In this document: positions 9,501 to 18,938 of the stretch, piece by piece
Layout of the letters: every line of letters starts with the position of its first letter
Position numbering within the stretch: the first letter of the stretch is position 1
Assembly: GCA_002344525.1 (NCBI GenBank)
Contig: DDTJ01000059.1
Span: 1-64,000 of the forward strand
Direction: 5' to 3'
From: Akkermansiaceae bacterium UBA2367
GTDB lineage: Bacteria; Verrucomicrobiota; Verrucomicrobiia; Verrucomicrobiales; DEV007
Length of the DNA: 64,000 bases
Made by a program: the position numbers and the translations under genes
The notes under the pieces: model-generated
Database searches by the model: none
What the model was told of the DNA's origin: nothing
The model's input: only the letters and a program-made list of their open reading frames with translations

Positions 9501-9917
9501 ATGAAAACCCTCTTGGCAACCCTCTTGTTCTTCGGCCTCGTCGCCTCCGCCGTGGCGGACATCCACGAACCGCCGAAAACGAAGTACACCAAGACCCGCA
9601 AACTCAGCCGCGGGATCTCCAACATCGTTTACGGCTGGACCGAGATCCCGATGACGCAGCACCGCTGGCTGGAGCTTCACACCGAGCAGTCCACCGGAAT
9701 CGTCACGGCGGGCTTCCTTGTCGGGGTCCAACGCGCCGGAGCCCGCATGAAATACGGCATCTACGAGGTGATCAACTGGCAGCGCCCCCTCTACAAGGAC
9801 ACCTACCGTCCGCCCATGCCCGACATCGACTACCTGCCGATCCGCGGCTACGAGGAATTCCCTCCCCAAATCGGTTTCATGACCACCACTGGATACGTCC
9901 GTGGCCGCACTTGGTGA
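9501..9917 (+). CDS. Exosortase-associated protein, TIGR04073-like, secreted
   Basis: A 138-residue protein with a clear Sec signal peptide (MKTLLATLLFFGLVASAVA, cleavage after about residue 20). The mature part opens with KLSRGISNIVYGWTEIP, resembling the RGxxN-xxxGWxEIP core that defines the TIGR04073 exosortase-system family in PVC and related bacteria. A second conserved-looking segment reads GIVTAGFLVGVQRAGARMKYGIYEVINW. The biochemical role is not known. No exosortase or PEP-CTERM protein is visible here. A strong terminator follows directly. Confidence 0.65.
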   Translation: MKTLLATLLFFGLVASAVADIHEPPKTKYTKTRKLSRGISNIVYGWTEIPMTQHRWLELHTEQSTGIVTAGFLVGVQRAGARMKYGIYEVINWQRPLYKDTYRPPMPDIDYLPIRGYEEFPPQIGFMTTTGYVRGRTW

Positions 9918-9944
9918 ACCGGGACGGTTTCAAAAAAACTCGCG

Positions 9945-9972
9945 AAAAGCCGCCTCCGGGCGGCTTTTTTTT
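9945..9972 (+). terminator. Rho-independent terminator
   Basis: A stem AGCCGCC / GGCGGCT with a four-base loop is preceded by AAA and followed by an eight-T run. It lies 28 bp after the stop of the TIGR04073-like gene. This is the clearest intrinsic terminator in the window. Confidence 0.9.
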
Positions 9973-10044
9973 GTCGCCAGACGTCCAGATCGGCGGGAGC
10001 AACCTCCATTTCTGGCCGGTGTTCCATCCCGGCGTCCCTCCTCC

Positions 10045-10779
10045 ATGAACCCTCCCCGCCTCTTCCACCTCCCCCTCGACCGCCGCCGCCTCTTGCGCAG
10101 CCTCCTCCTCGCCAGCGGCGGACTGGTGACCAACGAACTCCATGCCGAGGCCCTCGCCCTGACGCCGCGCGCCACGGAAGGCCCCTACTACCCGAACCAT
10201 CTCCCCCTCGACCAGGACAACGACCTCACCCAGATTCTCGGCGGCGCAGCCCCTGCGGGCGGAACCGTCACCGAATTCGGCGGTCGCCTCCTCAAAGCCG
10301 ACGGCAGCCCCGTCGCCGGGCGCGTCATCGAACTCTGGCAGGCCGACGTGAACGGCTGCTACATCCACAGCCGGGGCGTGCAACGCGGCAAGGAGCGCGA
10401 CCCGCACTTCCAAGGCTACGGCAAGGTCACGACCAACGAAAAAGGCGAATACCGTTTCCGCACCATCCGACCAGGCCTCTACACGGGACGCACGATCCAC
10501 TGGCACCTCGCGGTGAACGAGGGCGAGACGCGGCTCCTCACGACCCAGCTCTTCATCGCCGGGGTCGAGCAGAACGACCGCGACGGCATCCTCCAGCGCA
10601 TGGGCACGCCCGAGCAGCGGCTCTCCGTAATCCGCGAGTTCAAGCCGCCGACGTCGGGGAGCGGGGAGCTTGTCGGCACTTGGAACATCGTCCTCGGCGA
10701 GACGCCCGAGGAGCCGGAGGAACGCCGCGGAAGACCGGGAGGCCCGCCTCCCGGAGGGCCTCCGCCGCGACGGCCTTGA
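10045..10779 (+). CDS. Exported intradiol ring-cleavage dioxygenase-like protein
   Basis: 244 residues. The family cleaves catechols between the two hydroxyls using Fe(III). The four expected iron ligands are visible: Tyr in NGCYIHS, Tyr in RPGLYTG, and two His in RTIHWHL. An N-terminal RRR plus hydrophobic stretch (DRRRLLRSLLLASGG) suggests Tat or Sec export, as in other periplasmic members. The C-terminus is a Gly/Pro/Arg-rich tail (about 20 residues) that looks unstructured. I use ATG 10045; an upstream in-frame extension would cross the terminator. The substrate is not predictable; it could be an aromatic or lignin-derived diol. Confidence 0.8.
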   Translation: MNPPRLFHLPLDRRRLLRSLLLASGGLVTNELHAEALALTPRATEGPYYPNHLPLDQDNDLTQILGGAAPAGGTVTEFGGRLLKADGSPVAGRVIELWQADVNGCYIHSRGVQRGKERDPHFQGYGKVTTNEKGEYRFRTIRPGLYTGRTIHWHLAVNEGETRLLTTQLFIAGVEQNDRDGILQRMGTPEQRLSVIREFKPPTSGSGELVGTWNIVLGETPEEPEERRGRPGGPPPGGPPPRRP

Positions 10780-10839
10780 GCGACGGACGAAATGCGGGGA
10801 GGGCCGATTTTGAATCTGTGGACGCCGTGACGCCACCCC

Positions 10840-11985
10840 TCATCCGCGCCTCAGTTCCATCACCTTGAAACGCTGCCCCATCGTCGAGGGATGGGTGAGG
10901 GTCTGGAACTGCCGCAGCCGCTTCGCCGTGGCGGGACCGGGCGCTTTTCCTTCGATCGAGAGCAGCCAAGGCCGTGCCGCCTCGATCAGGAAATGGTGCT
11001 GGTCGGTGAAAAGGCGTTTTTGCAAGCCCATCCGCGCGGCGGCCTCCTCGACGCGGGTGAAATCGACGTCGGCGGTCAGATCCTGCTCCCCGGGAAAGGC
11101 GAAGGGATCGTCCCCGAGGCGGTGCTCGCGGTAGCAGCGCAGGGTGCCGGTGCGGCGCTGCGGCAGATAGTAGTCGGCCCGCTCGTGGCCGTAGTCGATA
11201 ATCCACCAGAGCCCCCGGTCGAAGAGGCGGGCCGCCTCCGCCATCCAAGAATCAACGGCGGGGCAGATTTCCGTGACGTAGCCCTCGGGGAAATCGACGC
11301 CCAATTCCGCCGCGAACCCGGCGAACTCCTCCCGCAAGGGGCGGGTCGCGAAGACCGGACGCCCTGCCGATTCGTCCCAGGCGACCTGGCGCTCCCGCCA
11401 GCCACTCCCTTCGAAGACGAGAAGATCGGCGGGAAAGGCGTCGAGGAGTTCGTTGCACAGGAAGATCCCCGCCGATGCCCACGCCGCGTCGAGCGAATCG
11501 ACGATTTGGACCTGCGGCTCGGGCCGGATCGAGAAGGACTCCTCCAGCACTTTCCGCAAGGGTTCGCGAGGTTCGACGAGACGGTATTCCATCCCGTCGA
11601 GCAGCGGCGAGCCGATCTCGCGGAGGCCGGAGAGGACATCGCGGGCGAGTTGCCCGTCGTGCCCCCCTTGTTCGACCACCACGAAGGTCTGGGCGCGGTC
11701 GAAAGTCGTCTCCCACTCCCGCGCAATGCGATGGGCGAGGAGAAGGCCGAAGGTCTCCCCCACCGAGACGCTCGTGTAGAAATCCCCGCCCCGCCCCAGC
11801 TCGCGGAACCCCGTCTCCGCCCCGCGCCGGGCGTAGTAGCCGTGCTCCGGATCGTAGAGGGCCATCCCCATCCACTTCGAGAAAGGGATCGCGCCCGCCG
11901 GACTTTCCGAAATTCTTTGAAAGACGAGATCGAAAAGGGGCGTATCTTGGAAGCCGGGCGATGGGTTTCCCGCAGTCATGCGCAT
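10840..11985 (-). CDS. SAM-dependent methyltransferase, MidA/NDUFAF7 (DUF185) family
   Basis: 381 residues, the normal length for this family. The N-terminus carries GAIPFSKWMGMALYDPEHGYY and GGDFYTSVSVGETFG, hallmark motifs of MidA/NDUFAF7. The SAM motif I equivalent is FVVVEQGGHDGQLA, and an internal LCNELLDAFP is also typical. The mitochondrial homologue methylates an arginine of a complex I subunit; bacterial targets are uncertain. Starts at 11985 (MRMTAG) or 11979 (MTAG) cannot be separated. It is divergent from the PBP1A gene, whose start is only 45 bp away, so the two promoters overlap. Confidence 0.85.
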   Translation of the reverse strand: MRMTAGNPSPGFQDTPLFDLVFQRISESPAGAIPFSKWMGMALYDPEHGYYARRGAETGFRELGRGGDFYTSVSVGETFGLLLAHRIAREWETTFDRAQTFVVVEQGGHDGQLARDVLSGLREIGSPLLDGMEYRLVEPREPLRKVLEESFSIRPEPQVQIVDSLDAAWASAGIFLCNELLDAFPADLLVFEGSGWRERQVAWDESAGRPVFATRPLREEFAGFAAELGVDFPEGYVTEICPAVDSWMAEAARLFDRGLWWIIDYGHERADYYLPQRRTGTLRCYREHRLGDDPFAFPGEQDLTADVDFTRVEEAAARMGLQKRLFTDQHHFLIEAARPWLLSIEGKAPGPATAKRLRQFQTLTHPSTMGQRFKVMELRRG

Positions 11986-12030
11986 GTTCCCCATCCTACC
12001 CGTTCCCAACCCCGATTCCAGCCCTCTTCC

Positions 12031-14670
12031 GTGGCCAACGACTTCGACGACATCGATTTCGACGCGATCGCTTCCGGCGGCGACCGTGAGCCCCGCCCTG
12101 TGATCGACCTCCCGCCCCAAGCCTTGGACAAGCGCGCGCGGAAGCGGGCGAAGCGCCGCCGCCGCCTCATCTTCTGGGCGAAATTCTTCGGATTCCTCTT
12201 CGTCCTCCTCTTCGTCGTCGGGCTCGTCGGCGCGGTCGGGGCCTTCTGCTACCTGAAACCCCGCTACGACCTCGCCCAGACCTTCGACCTCTCCGAGCTG
12301 GAGGAGGTCGAGGTGGCCAGCCGCATCTTCGACCGCAACGGCAGGGAGCTGGGCCGCATCTTCGTGCAGAACCGCCGCCCCGTCTCGCTCGACAACGTCT
12401 CCGACCACTTCGTCCACGCCCTCCTCGCGGCGGAGGACAGCCGCTTCTACCAGCACAACGGCGTCGACTACCTCGGCATCCTGCGGGCGCTCTACTACGG
12501 CGTCCGCTCGAAGAACATCAACCAAGGGGCCTCGACCATCACCCAGCAGCTCGCGCGGCAGACCTTCGAACTGAAGGACCGCACCCTCAGCCGCAAGTTC
12601 ACCGAGATCTTCCTCGCCCAGCGCATCGAGAAGCGCATCAACAGCAAGCAGCGCATCCTCGAACTCTACATCAACCGCATCTACTTCGGGAGCGGCTACT
12701 ACGGCATCGCCTCCGCCGCCGAGGGCTATTTCGGCAAGGACCCCGAGCACCTCTCCGCGGTCGAGGCCGCCACCCTCGCCGCGACCATCCCCAACCCCTA
12801 CCACCGCTCCCCTCGCAGCTTCCCCGAGGCCTCGAAGAAATGGCGCGACCACATCCTCGACCGCATGGCCAAGGAGGGCTACATCGACGAGGACACCCGC
12901 AGCCGGCTCCAGAAAACCAAGGTCGAGATCGCCGCGAAGACGAACCTCACCGGAAAGTCCGCCTTCGTCTACGAGAAGGTGCGGCAGGAGGTGATCGAGC
13001 TGCTCGGCTACGAGGCCGTCTCGAAGGGCGGATTCGCCATCCACACCACCATCGACGGCGGCCTCCAGGAGTTCGCCGAGAACGCCCTGCGCGAGCAGCT
13101 CGACAAGATCGAGCAGCGTCCCGACTTCAAGCGGGAGACCATGGAGCAGTACAAGGCGAAGAAAGCCGCCTTCCAGGAGTCGGCCCATCCCGACCAGACC
13201 TTCCCCGCGCCGAAATACCTCCAGGGCGCCCTCCTCCTGATCGACAACAAGAGCGGCGCCGTCCTCGCGCGGGTGAGCGGGCGCGACTTCAACGACAGCA
13301 TGTTCGACCGCGTCTCGCAGGGGCGGCGGCCCACCGGCACGGTTTTCAAGCCCTTCGTCCTTGCCGCCGCCTTCGAGGCCGGCTCCTTCCCCGGCACCCT
13401 CGTGGACGACACCCCCATGGACACCCGCCAAGTCATGGTCGGCGGCACCACCGGCATCCTCGGGGAATGGGGCGTGGAGACCTCCGACAACGTCTACGAG
13501 AACGTCATCACCGCCCGGCGCGCCCTCGTCCGAGGGAAGAACGCCGCCACCGTCCGCCTCGGCCAGAAGGTCGGGACCGAGGCCGTCGTGAACCTCGCCC
13601 GCCGGGCCGGCATGTCCTTCTCCGGCGACTTGCAGAAGTTCAACGCCACCTTCCTCGGACGCAATCCCAACTCGCCCGAGGAGGTCGGCCTCGCCTACAC
13701 CATCTTCCCCAACCACGGACGCCGCGCCGAGAAGGCCCACGTCATCGCCAACATCCGCGACAGCCTCGGCAACGTCATCTACACGCCGAACACGGCCATG
13801 CACAAGGACCCGGCCATCGACCGCTACACCGCCTACCAGATCAGCAGCATCCTCGCCGACACCTTCAAGGACGGCACCGCCGTCAAGGCGAAGGAGAAAT
13901 ACGGGCTGGGCGACTACCCTGTCGCGGGCAAGACCGGCACCGAATACGACTTCACCGACAACTGGTTCGCGGGCTACACCACCGAGGTCACCTGCGTCGC
14001 CTGGATCGGCTTCGACCAGAGCGGCACGATCTACCCCGGCGCCTTCAGCTCCGACACCGTGCTGCCGGTGTGGACCTCGGTGATGAACGAGGCGGCGAAG
14101 AAATTCCCCCCGAAAGACTTCCTCCCCCCGCCCGACGCGGTGCCCGTCGAGATCTGCCTGAAATCTGGCGAACTCGCCTCGGACGACTGCTACGAGGTCG
14201 TGCAGAGGGAGGGCGGCATCGCCTCCCAGGTCCGCTGCACCTACACCGAGCACCTCCGCCCCAACACCAACCTCGGGACGATCTGCCGCCTGCATGGCAA
14301 AGGCCGCGGCCGCCTCCAGAATTCGTTGACGCAGCAGCGCACCAAAGACGGCCTGCTCCGCCCCGACATCGTCGTCCGGGAGAACGTCGAACCCGTCCTG
14401 CCCGTCGACCACACCGTGATCGGCGGCGACGACCCCTACAAATCGCTCGCCCCCGTCATCCGCGCCCGCGTCGCCACCGTCCTCCCCGCCATCGTCGCCG
14501 AAGTCGTCGAAGAGGCCTCCGACGAGGAGGGCGCAGCGGCCCCGGAGGAGCCGATCGGCAGCAACGGCATTCCCGTGGCCCGGCCCATCCTCACCGAGAC
14601 GGAGACCGAAGCCCTCCCCTCCCAGCGCGCCCAGCTCCCGCGACCCCGCGCCATCGAGTTCGTCGAGTGA
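12031..14670 (+). CDS. Bifunctional penicillin-binding protein, PBP1A family, with altered transpeptidase motifs
   Basis: 879 residues from the GTG at 12031. Layout: cytoplasmic basic tail, one membrane helix (about 47-72), GT51 transglycosylase domain (EDSRFYQHNGVD at about 134, STITQQLARQTF, RIEKRINSKQRILELYINRIYFG split over about 200-223), then the transpeptidase domain. GT51 residues look intact. In the transpeptidase domain the SxxK position reads T437-VF-K440 (GTVFKPF), the SxN position reads G502-K-N504 and KTGT is intact at 634-637. The catalytic serine is thus replaced by threonine. The C-terminal 100 residues are acidic/proline-rich. It polymerises glycan strands; cross-linking activity is uncertain. 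No ATG in frame is close. Confidence 0.9.
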   Translation: MANDFDDIDFDAIASGGDREPRPVIDLPPQALDKRARKRAKRRRRLIFWAKFFGFLFVLLFVVGLVGAVGAFCYLKPRYDLAQTFDLSELEEVEVASRIFDRNGRELGRIFVQNRRPVSLDNVSDHFVHALLAAEDSRFYQHNGVDYLGILRALYYGVRSKNINQGASTITQQLARQTFELKDRTLSRKFTEIFLAQRIEKRINSKQRILELYINRIYFGSGYYGIASAAEGYFGKDPEHLSAVEAATLAATIPNPYHRSPRSFPEASKKWRDHILDRMAKEGYIDEDTRSRLQKTKVEIAAKTNLTGKSAFVYEKVRQEVIELLGYEAVSKGGFAIHTTIDGGLQEFAENALREQLDKIEQRPDFKRETMEQYKAKKAAFQESAHPDQTFPAPKYLQGALLLIDNKSGAVLARVSGRDFNDSMFDRVSQGRRPTGTVFKPFVLAAAFEAGSFPGTLVDDTPMDTRQVMVGGTTGILGEWGVETSDNVYENVITARRALVRGKNAATVRLGQKVGTEAVVNLARRAGMSFSGDLQKFNATFLGRNPNSPEEVGLAYTIFPNHGRRAEKAHVIANIRDSLGNVIYTPNTAMHKDPAIDRYTAYQISSILADTFKDGTAVKAKEKYGLGDYPVAGKTGTEYDFTDNWFAGYTTEVTCVAWIGFDQSGTIYPGAFSSDTVLPVWTSVMNEAAKKFPPKDFLPPPDAVPVEICLKSGELASDDCYEVVQREGGIASQVRCTYTEHLRPNTNLGTICRLHGKGRGRLQNSLTQQRTKDGLLRPDIVVRENVEPVLPVDHTVIGGDDPYKSLAPVIRARVATVLPAIVAEVVEEASDEEGAAAPEEPIGSNGIPVARPILTETETEALPSQRAQLPRPRAIEFVE

Positions 14671-14718
14671 TCCGATTGCGGGATGGTAAAAACGCAGCGG
14701 GTTTGCTAGTGTCCCGCC

Positions 14719-15086
14719 ATGCTGACCGTCATCAAGTTGCTGGTGTCCGCGGGACTCATCTACGCGGTGAACGAGATCGTCATCGCGCGGAGCCGCCCCT
14801 TCCTCGGCAGCCTCGTCGCCTCGCTCCCGCTGGTGAGCCTCCTCACCTTCGTCTGGATCTGGTTCGGCATGGCCCGTCCCGCCGAGCGCGTCGAGAAGCT
14901 CGCTTCCCATTCCTCCGGCGTCTTCTGGTTCGTCCTCCCGAGCCTGCCCATGTTCCCCTCGTCTTTCCGTGGCTCCTGCGCAAAGGCCTCTCCTTCTGGC
15001 CGACCTTGCTGATCTGCTGCCTCCTCACCATGCTGCTATACGCGGGCACCGCCGCGCTCTTGAAGCGGTTCGGCGTCGATTTGTGA
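14719..15086 (+). pseudogene. DUF3147-like membrane protein gene, frameshifted
   Basis: The first frame gives MLTVIKLLVSAGLIYAVNEI, then SLVASLPLVSLLTFVWIWF and VFWFVLPSLPMFP, a small multi-helix inner-membrane protein of the DUF3147 type. After the C4 run at 14955-14958 the reading jumps to the next frame, where the family-like remainder continues (LVFPWLLRKGLSFWPTLLI, then LLKRFGVDL) to the TGA at 15086. Adding one C would restore a protein of about 122 residues. The deletion in a homopolymer may be a sequencing error, a recent mutation or a slippage site. It sits 48 bp after the PBP gene on the same strand. Confidence 0.75.
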
Positions 15087-15157
15087 CGGGCAAGCGATGG
15101 ACAAAGAGGGTCACCCCACCGACCCAACCCTGTCTGGTGGCGCGACTCCCCTTCGCC

Positions 15158-16414
15158 TCAGGCCTTCGGTTTGATGAAGAGCACCTCGGCGCGGTCGATC
15201 CAGCCCGTGCGCAGATCGACGCGGAACCAGCCCTCGGTGTTCTTCGGATGGAAGCGCACTGGCGAGCGCGGGCCGAACTCGGCGAGGTCGTGCTCGGCCC
15301 AAGTCTTCCCGAGGTCGAGCGACACGGCGATGCCCGTCTTGAGGGTCGAGGCGGGAGCACAGTGCGAGGCGAGGATCGTCTGGTCCTGGATGATCATGTT
15401 GGCCATCTCGAACTCGGCGTCGAAGAGCAGGGTGTGTTTCGACTTGTCCGCGAGCTCCGCCGGATCGCAGCGGAAGATGCCGCGGTCGTGCTTCTGGTTC
15501 GGCAGCTTGACGCCGTTCGCGTCGGCCGCCCAGTAGAGCTGGCCGTCGACGAAGTTGAAGCCGCCCGACTTGTAGCGCGAGTTCGAGTTCACCGAGACCA
15601 GCACCTTCCAGTCCCAAGCGTCGGCGGCCCAGTCGTAGGTGCCGCGCATCCAGTGGACCTCGTGGCCGTGCCCGCGGTCCACGTCTCCGGTGCAGGCGTA
15701 GAAGGCCCGCTCGGCGGGGTTGTACATCACCCCGTGGATGTGGCGGCAGATCACCGGGTTGTCCGGGTCGCCGAGGAACTGGTCGGGCGTCGCGCCCTTC
15801 TGCTGGAACTTCGGGTTCCGTCCGAAGGAGTAGGCCAGCTTCACGGTCTCGCCACCGTCGGTGGAGTAGTAGATGTTCACTGGCACGGGACCGCCGACCA
15901 CGTTGCAATAGTTGCCCCACACGAGGATTTCCTTGCCGTCCACGTCCCAAGTGTGAACGCCGTCGAGGGAGTGGAAGTACCAGCCCGGCAGATTGGGGTC
16001 GAGTGGCGTGTGCGCCTTGTAGTCGCTGCCGTCGGGGCGCTTCACCGTGATCTCGCGGTAGCTGGCGAGATTGTCGGTGCTGAGGTAGAGGTTCGCCCGC
16101 GTCGCGAAGAGGAGGTTCCCGTTTTTCAGAAAGGTGCTCCAGAGAAGGTTCGCCGCGTCGGGGAAGGCCGCCTTCCGCGCCCAAGTCCTCGCGTTGTCCT
16201 CGGAGTAGAGGAGGTGGCCCTCGTGGAAGGCGAAGGCCTTGTGGTCGCGCTGCGAATCGATGTAGGGGCCGTCCGGCGGGGCGAGGCGGTAGTGGAAATG
16301 CTCCGTCTCGCCCGTGCCGTCGGCGGCGCGGAGGCGGGAGAGGGCAGGGAGCAGCGGGGCGGAGGCGGCGACTTGGAGGAAGCGGCGGCGGCTGGGGGAA
16401 AGGCGGACGTTCAT
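15158..16414 (-). CDS. Tat-exported BNR/sialidase-fold protein
   Basis: 418 residues. The N-terminus has a Tat motif (SRRRFLQVAASAPLLPAL). The mature part has repeated beta-propeller signatures of the BNR/Asp-box kind (LLYSEDNARTW, YYSTDGGETV, AVSLDLGKTW). This suggests a secreted exo-sialidase-fold or photosystem-stability-type propeller. I see no clear arginine triad of true sialidases, so the activity is unassigned. It lies next to a second Tat-exported protein on the same strand (43 bp gap), and the two are probably co-transcribed. Confidence 0.7.
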   Translation of the reverse strand: MNVRLSPSRRRFLQVAASAPLLPALSRLRAADGTGETEHFHYRLAPPDGPYIDSQRDHKAFAFHEGHLLYSEDNARTWARKAAFPDAANLLWSTFLKNGNLLFATRANLYLSTDNLASYREITVKRPDGSDYKAHTPLDPNLPGWYFHSLDGVHTWDVDGKEILVWGNYCNVVGGPVPVNIYYSTDGGETVKLAYSFGRNPKFQQKGATPDQFLGDPDNPVICRHIHGVMYNPAERAFYACTGDVDRGHGHEVHWMRGTYDWAADAWDWKVLVSVNSNSRYKSGGFNFVDGQLYWAADANGVKLPNQKHDRGIFRCDPAELADKSKHTLLFDAEFEMANMIIQDQTILASHCAPASTLKTGIAVSLDLGKTWAEHDLAEFGPRSPVRFHPKNTEGWFRVDLRTGWIDRAEVLFIKPKA

Positions 16415-16457
16415 CGCGCGAGCGTATCAAGCCTCGTGGGCGCGGTCCATCCCGTAT

Positions 16458-17957
16458 TCAGGCCCTCATCCGGTCGAGGAGGTTCCGGGTGATCCGCTGC
16501 ACGCGGGGATCGGGGCCGAGCGGCTCGGTGTAGACCTTCGGACGCACGTAGCCGGGAGGGACGCTGAGGCCGTCGGCCCACCAGCAGGTCGCGGCGTTGA
16601 AGACGAAATTGCCGCCCGCGCCGGGATGGATCGTCGCGGTGAAAACGCCGCCGTTGGGTTTATCCGGCGCGCTCTGCGTCGGCCCGGTGGCCACGATCTC
16701 CAGACCGGGGATGGGCGCGGGATCGCCATGCCATTCCCAGCCGACGAGCCCGGGGATGGCGTCCCCCGCCTTCATCCCGGTGCCTTCGAAGACCCAATGC
16801 CCCGGCTTCGCGCAGGCCCAGTCCGCTCCACCCGTGACCGGGCCGGTGCTGTGCGCCCCGATGAGCTCGTTGGCGTAGGGCCGCTCGTGGAGGAGCGAGC
16901 TCATCGACTTGAACTCGCGCGTCCCGCCGGGAGGGCCGAAGACGCCGATCCGCTCGAAGGCGCGCAGACGTTCGTCGAAGCGGATGCGACCGCACACCGC
17001 GTTGCCGGAGAAGAAACCCCCGTTCACCCCGCCGTCGATGGCCGCGCGGACCTGCTCGAACATCTCGATGGACCAGTATTCGTCGTGCCCGATGCTGAGG
17101 AAGCCCTTCGCCCGCCTCAGCCCTTCCGGATCGCGGTGGGTGTCGAGATTGGAGACGTAGCTCACGTCGTAGCCCAGCGATTCGAGCCAGAAGACGAAGG
17201 GGAACTCCCACAGGAGGAACTCGCCCGACCCGATGGAGAGGGGCTGGTCGAGGATCTGGCAGTATTTGCCATAGGGCCGGTTGAAGCCCACCAGCACTCC
17301 GCCGCCCCAATACCATTTTTCCACGCCGTCGTCGTAGAGCGAGAATTGCGAGGGCCAGCGGTTGTAGGCTTGCCAGGTGGTGTCGCTGCACTGGAAGAGA
17401 AAATCGGCGCGGCGGTCGTCGCGCACGATGAAGATGACGTAGCTCTGCAACTGCTCGCGCTGTTCGGTGAGCTTGCCGACATAGACGCCGCTGAGCCAGT
17501 CCTCGGGAATCTTGAGCTCGGCGCAGGGCTCCCATTCGCAATCGCGCAGACGCTTCTCCCCGACCGGGGGATCGGGCTGCGCCTTGCCGGGGAAAGGCCC
17601 CAGCCGATGCACGAGCCGCCCGCCTTCGCCGCCGTAGTAGCCGAGGCGGTAGAGGTCGAGGGTGAACTCCGAGGCCGGGTTCGTGCTGACGAAGAAACGG
17701 ATCGTCTCGCCCGCGCGGAGGCTCGTGTGCGAGCAGTAGCCCTCGATCCAAGGGCAGCGGTATTTCGTCTCGGAGTCGATGCGGGTGTTCGTCAGCATCC
17801 ACTCGCGCGTGCCGGGGCGCTCGTTCTCGCGGCGGACGAGGTCGCGAGTGCCGCCTTCCTCCGCGAGCAGGGGGGCCGCGAGCGCGGCGCTCGCTGCGCC
17901 AACGGCGGTGTTTTGTAGGAATCGCCGCCGGGTCGGTTGGGGGTCGGGTGCGGTCAT
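16458..17957 (-). CDS. Tat-exported N,N-dimethylformamidase beta-subunit-like protein
   Basis: 499 residues from the ATG at 17957 (MTAPDPQPTRRRFLQNTAVG), which begins with a standard Tat signal. The frame is open further upstream, but only this start puts the twin-arginine at the N-terminus. The body matches the large-subunit-like domain of N,N-dimethylformamidase family proteins: aromatic-rich, with GLRAGETIRFFVST, LYRLGYYGGEGGR, LSIGHDEYWS and GGFFSGNAVCGRIRF. Export and the lack of a small-subunit gene argue against a true dimethylformamidase. The sugar- or amide-related substrate is unknown. It is transcribed ahead of the BNR protein. Confidence 0.7.
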   Translation of the reverse strand: MTAPDPQPTRRRFLQNTAVGAASAALAAPLLAEEGGTRDLVRRENERPGTREWMLTNTRIDSETKYRCPWIEGYCSHTSLRAGETIRFFVSTNPASEFTLDLYRLGYYGGEGGRLVHRLGPFPGKAQPDPPVGEKRLRDCEWEPCAELKIPEDWLSGVYVGKLTEQREQLQSYVIFIVRDDRRADFLFQCSDTTWQAYNRWPSQFSLYDDGVEKWYWGGGVLVGFNRPYGKYCQILDQPLSIGSGEFLLWEFPFVFWLESLGYDVSYVSNLDTHRDPEGLRRAKGFLSIGHDEYWSIEMFEQVRAAIDGGVNGGFFSGNAVCGRIRFDERLRAFERIGVFGPPGGTREFKSMSSLLHERPYANELIGAHSTGPVTGGADWACAKPGHWVFEGTGMKAGDAIPGLVGWEWHGDPAPIPGLEIVATGPTQSAPDKPNGGVFTATIHPGAGGNFVFNAATCWWADGLSVPPGYVRPKVYTEPLGPDPRVQRITRNLLDRMRA

Positions 17958-18093
17958 TTTCTCGGCTTGGGGATGGCGTTTCACGGCATGGTCCGCCCTC
18001 GTGCTTTCTGGAGTGTCGGAAAAAGCGGTGGGGAAGTCCATGCCATTCTTGGGCCGACTTGCGCCCCTCCTTTCTCTGGAGGGCAACGTCCGC

Positions 18094-18124
18094 TTGACTT
18101 TTCGCCCAAGAAAAGTTCCTTACG
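18094..18124 (+). promoter_or_regulatory. Possible promoter of the tRNA gene
   Basis: A -35-like TTGACT at 18094-18099 is followed after about 18 bp by a weak T/A-rich hexamer (CCTTAC), ending about 20 bp before the tRNA. The -10 match is poor. Confidence 0.3.
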
Positions 18125-18141
18125 GACCCGCTTCCGGAGAC

Positions 18142-18213
<72 letters not shown>

Positions 18214-18296
18214 CCGTTCCGGGCGGAGGGCGGCAAATGCGGGCGGCGCGGATCGGTTGCGGTTGACCCGGCGCGAGTCTGGCGAATCTTGGCGGC

Positions 18297-18938
18297 ATGG
18301 GCGATCATTTCCAGCGCGGCGGCATCCTCTGCGTCGTCTCGGGTCCCTCGGGCTCGGGCAAGACGACGCTGTGCCGCCGCTTCTCCGGCAGCGACGGGAA
18401 CGCGTGCTACGCGGTCTCGGCGACGACGCGGGCCCCGCGCGAGGGCGAGGTCGACGGGACGGACTACCACTTTTTCGACCGCGCCGGATTCGAGGCCGGC
18501 GTCGCCCGGGGCGATTTCCTCGAACACGCCGAGGTCCACGGGAACCTCTACGGCACGCTGAAAGGCGAAGTCCTCGGCCATCTCGCCGCTGGGCGCGACG
18601 TGCTCATGGACATCGACGTGCAGGGGGCCGCCCTCGTGCGCGCCTCGACCGACCCGGCCATCCGAGAGGCCCTCGTCGATGTCTTCATCCTGCTGCCCGG
18701 CGACGAGGAGCTGGTGCGTCGTCTCCAGGGACGCGGCACGGAGACGCCCGAGCAGCTCGCCCTGCGCCTCCGCAACGCCCGCGAGGAGTCGCGGCACTGG
18801 CCGGAATACCGCTACACCCTGGTCAGCGCCGACAAGGAGACGGATTTCGCGGCCTTCCGCTCCATCCTCGCCGGGGAGCGGTGCCGCTCAAGCCGCTTGC
18901 GCATCGCCTTCGGCGAACCGAAGCTGCCCGGTGTCTGA
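18297..18938 (+). CDS. gmk: Guanylate kinase
   Basis: 213 residues, the usual size. It phosphorylates GMP to GDP with ATP. The P-loop is GPSGSGKTT (about 16-24). The GMP-binding segment includes SATTRAPREGEVDGTDYHF, with further substrate contacts in FLEHAEVHGNLYGT. The lid shows the usual RGTETPEQLALRLRNA. A TTGACC at 18263-18268 may be its -35 box. Its TGA overlaps the GTG start of coaC by 8 bases, so gmk-coaC-coaB is a coupled operon. It supplies the nucleotide path that guaB/guaA also feed. Confidence 0.95.
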   Translation: MGDHFQRGGILCVVSGPSGSGKTTLCRRFSGSDGNACYAVSATTRAPREGEVDGTDYHFFDRAGFEAGVARGDFLEHAEVHGNLYGTLKGEVLGHLAAGRDVLMDIDVQGAALVRASTDPAIREALVDVFILLPGDEELVRRLQGRGTETPEQLALRLRNAREESRHWPEYRYTLVSADKETDFAAFRSILAGERCRSSRLRIAFGEPKLPGV

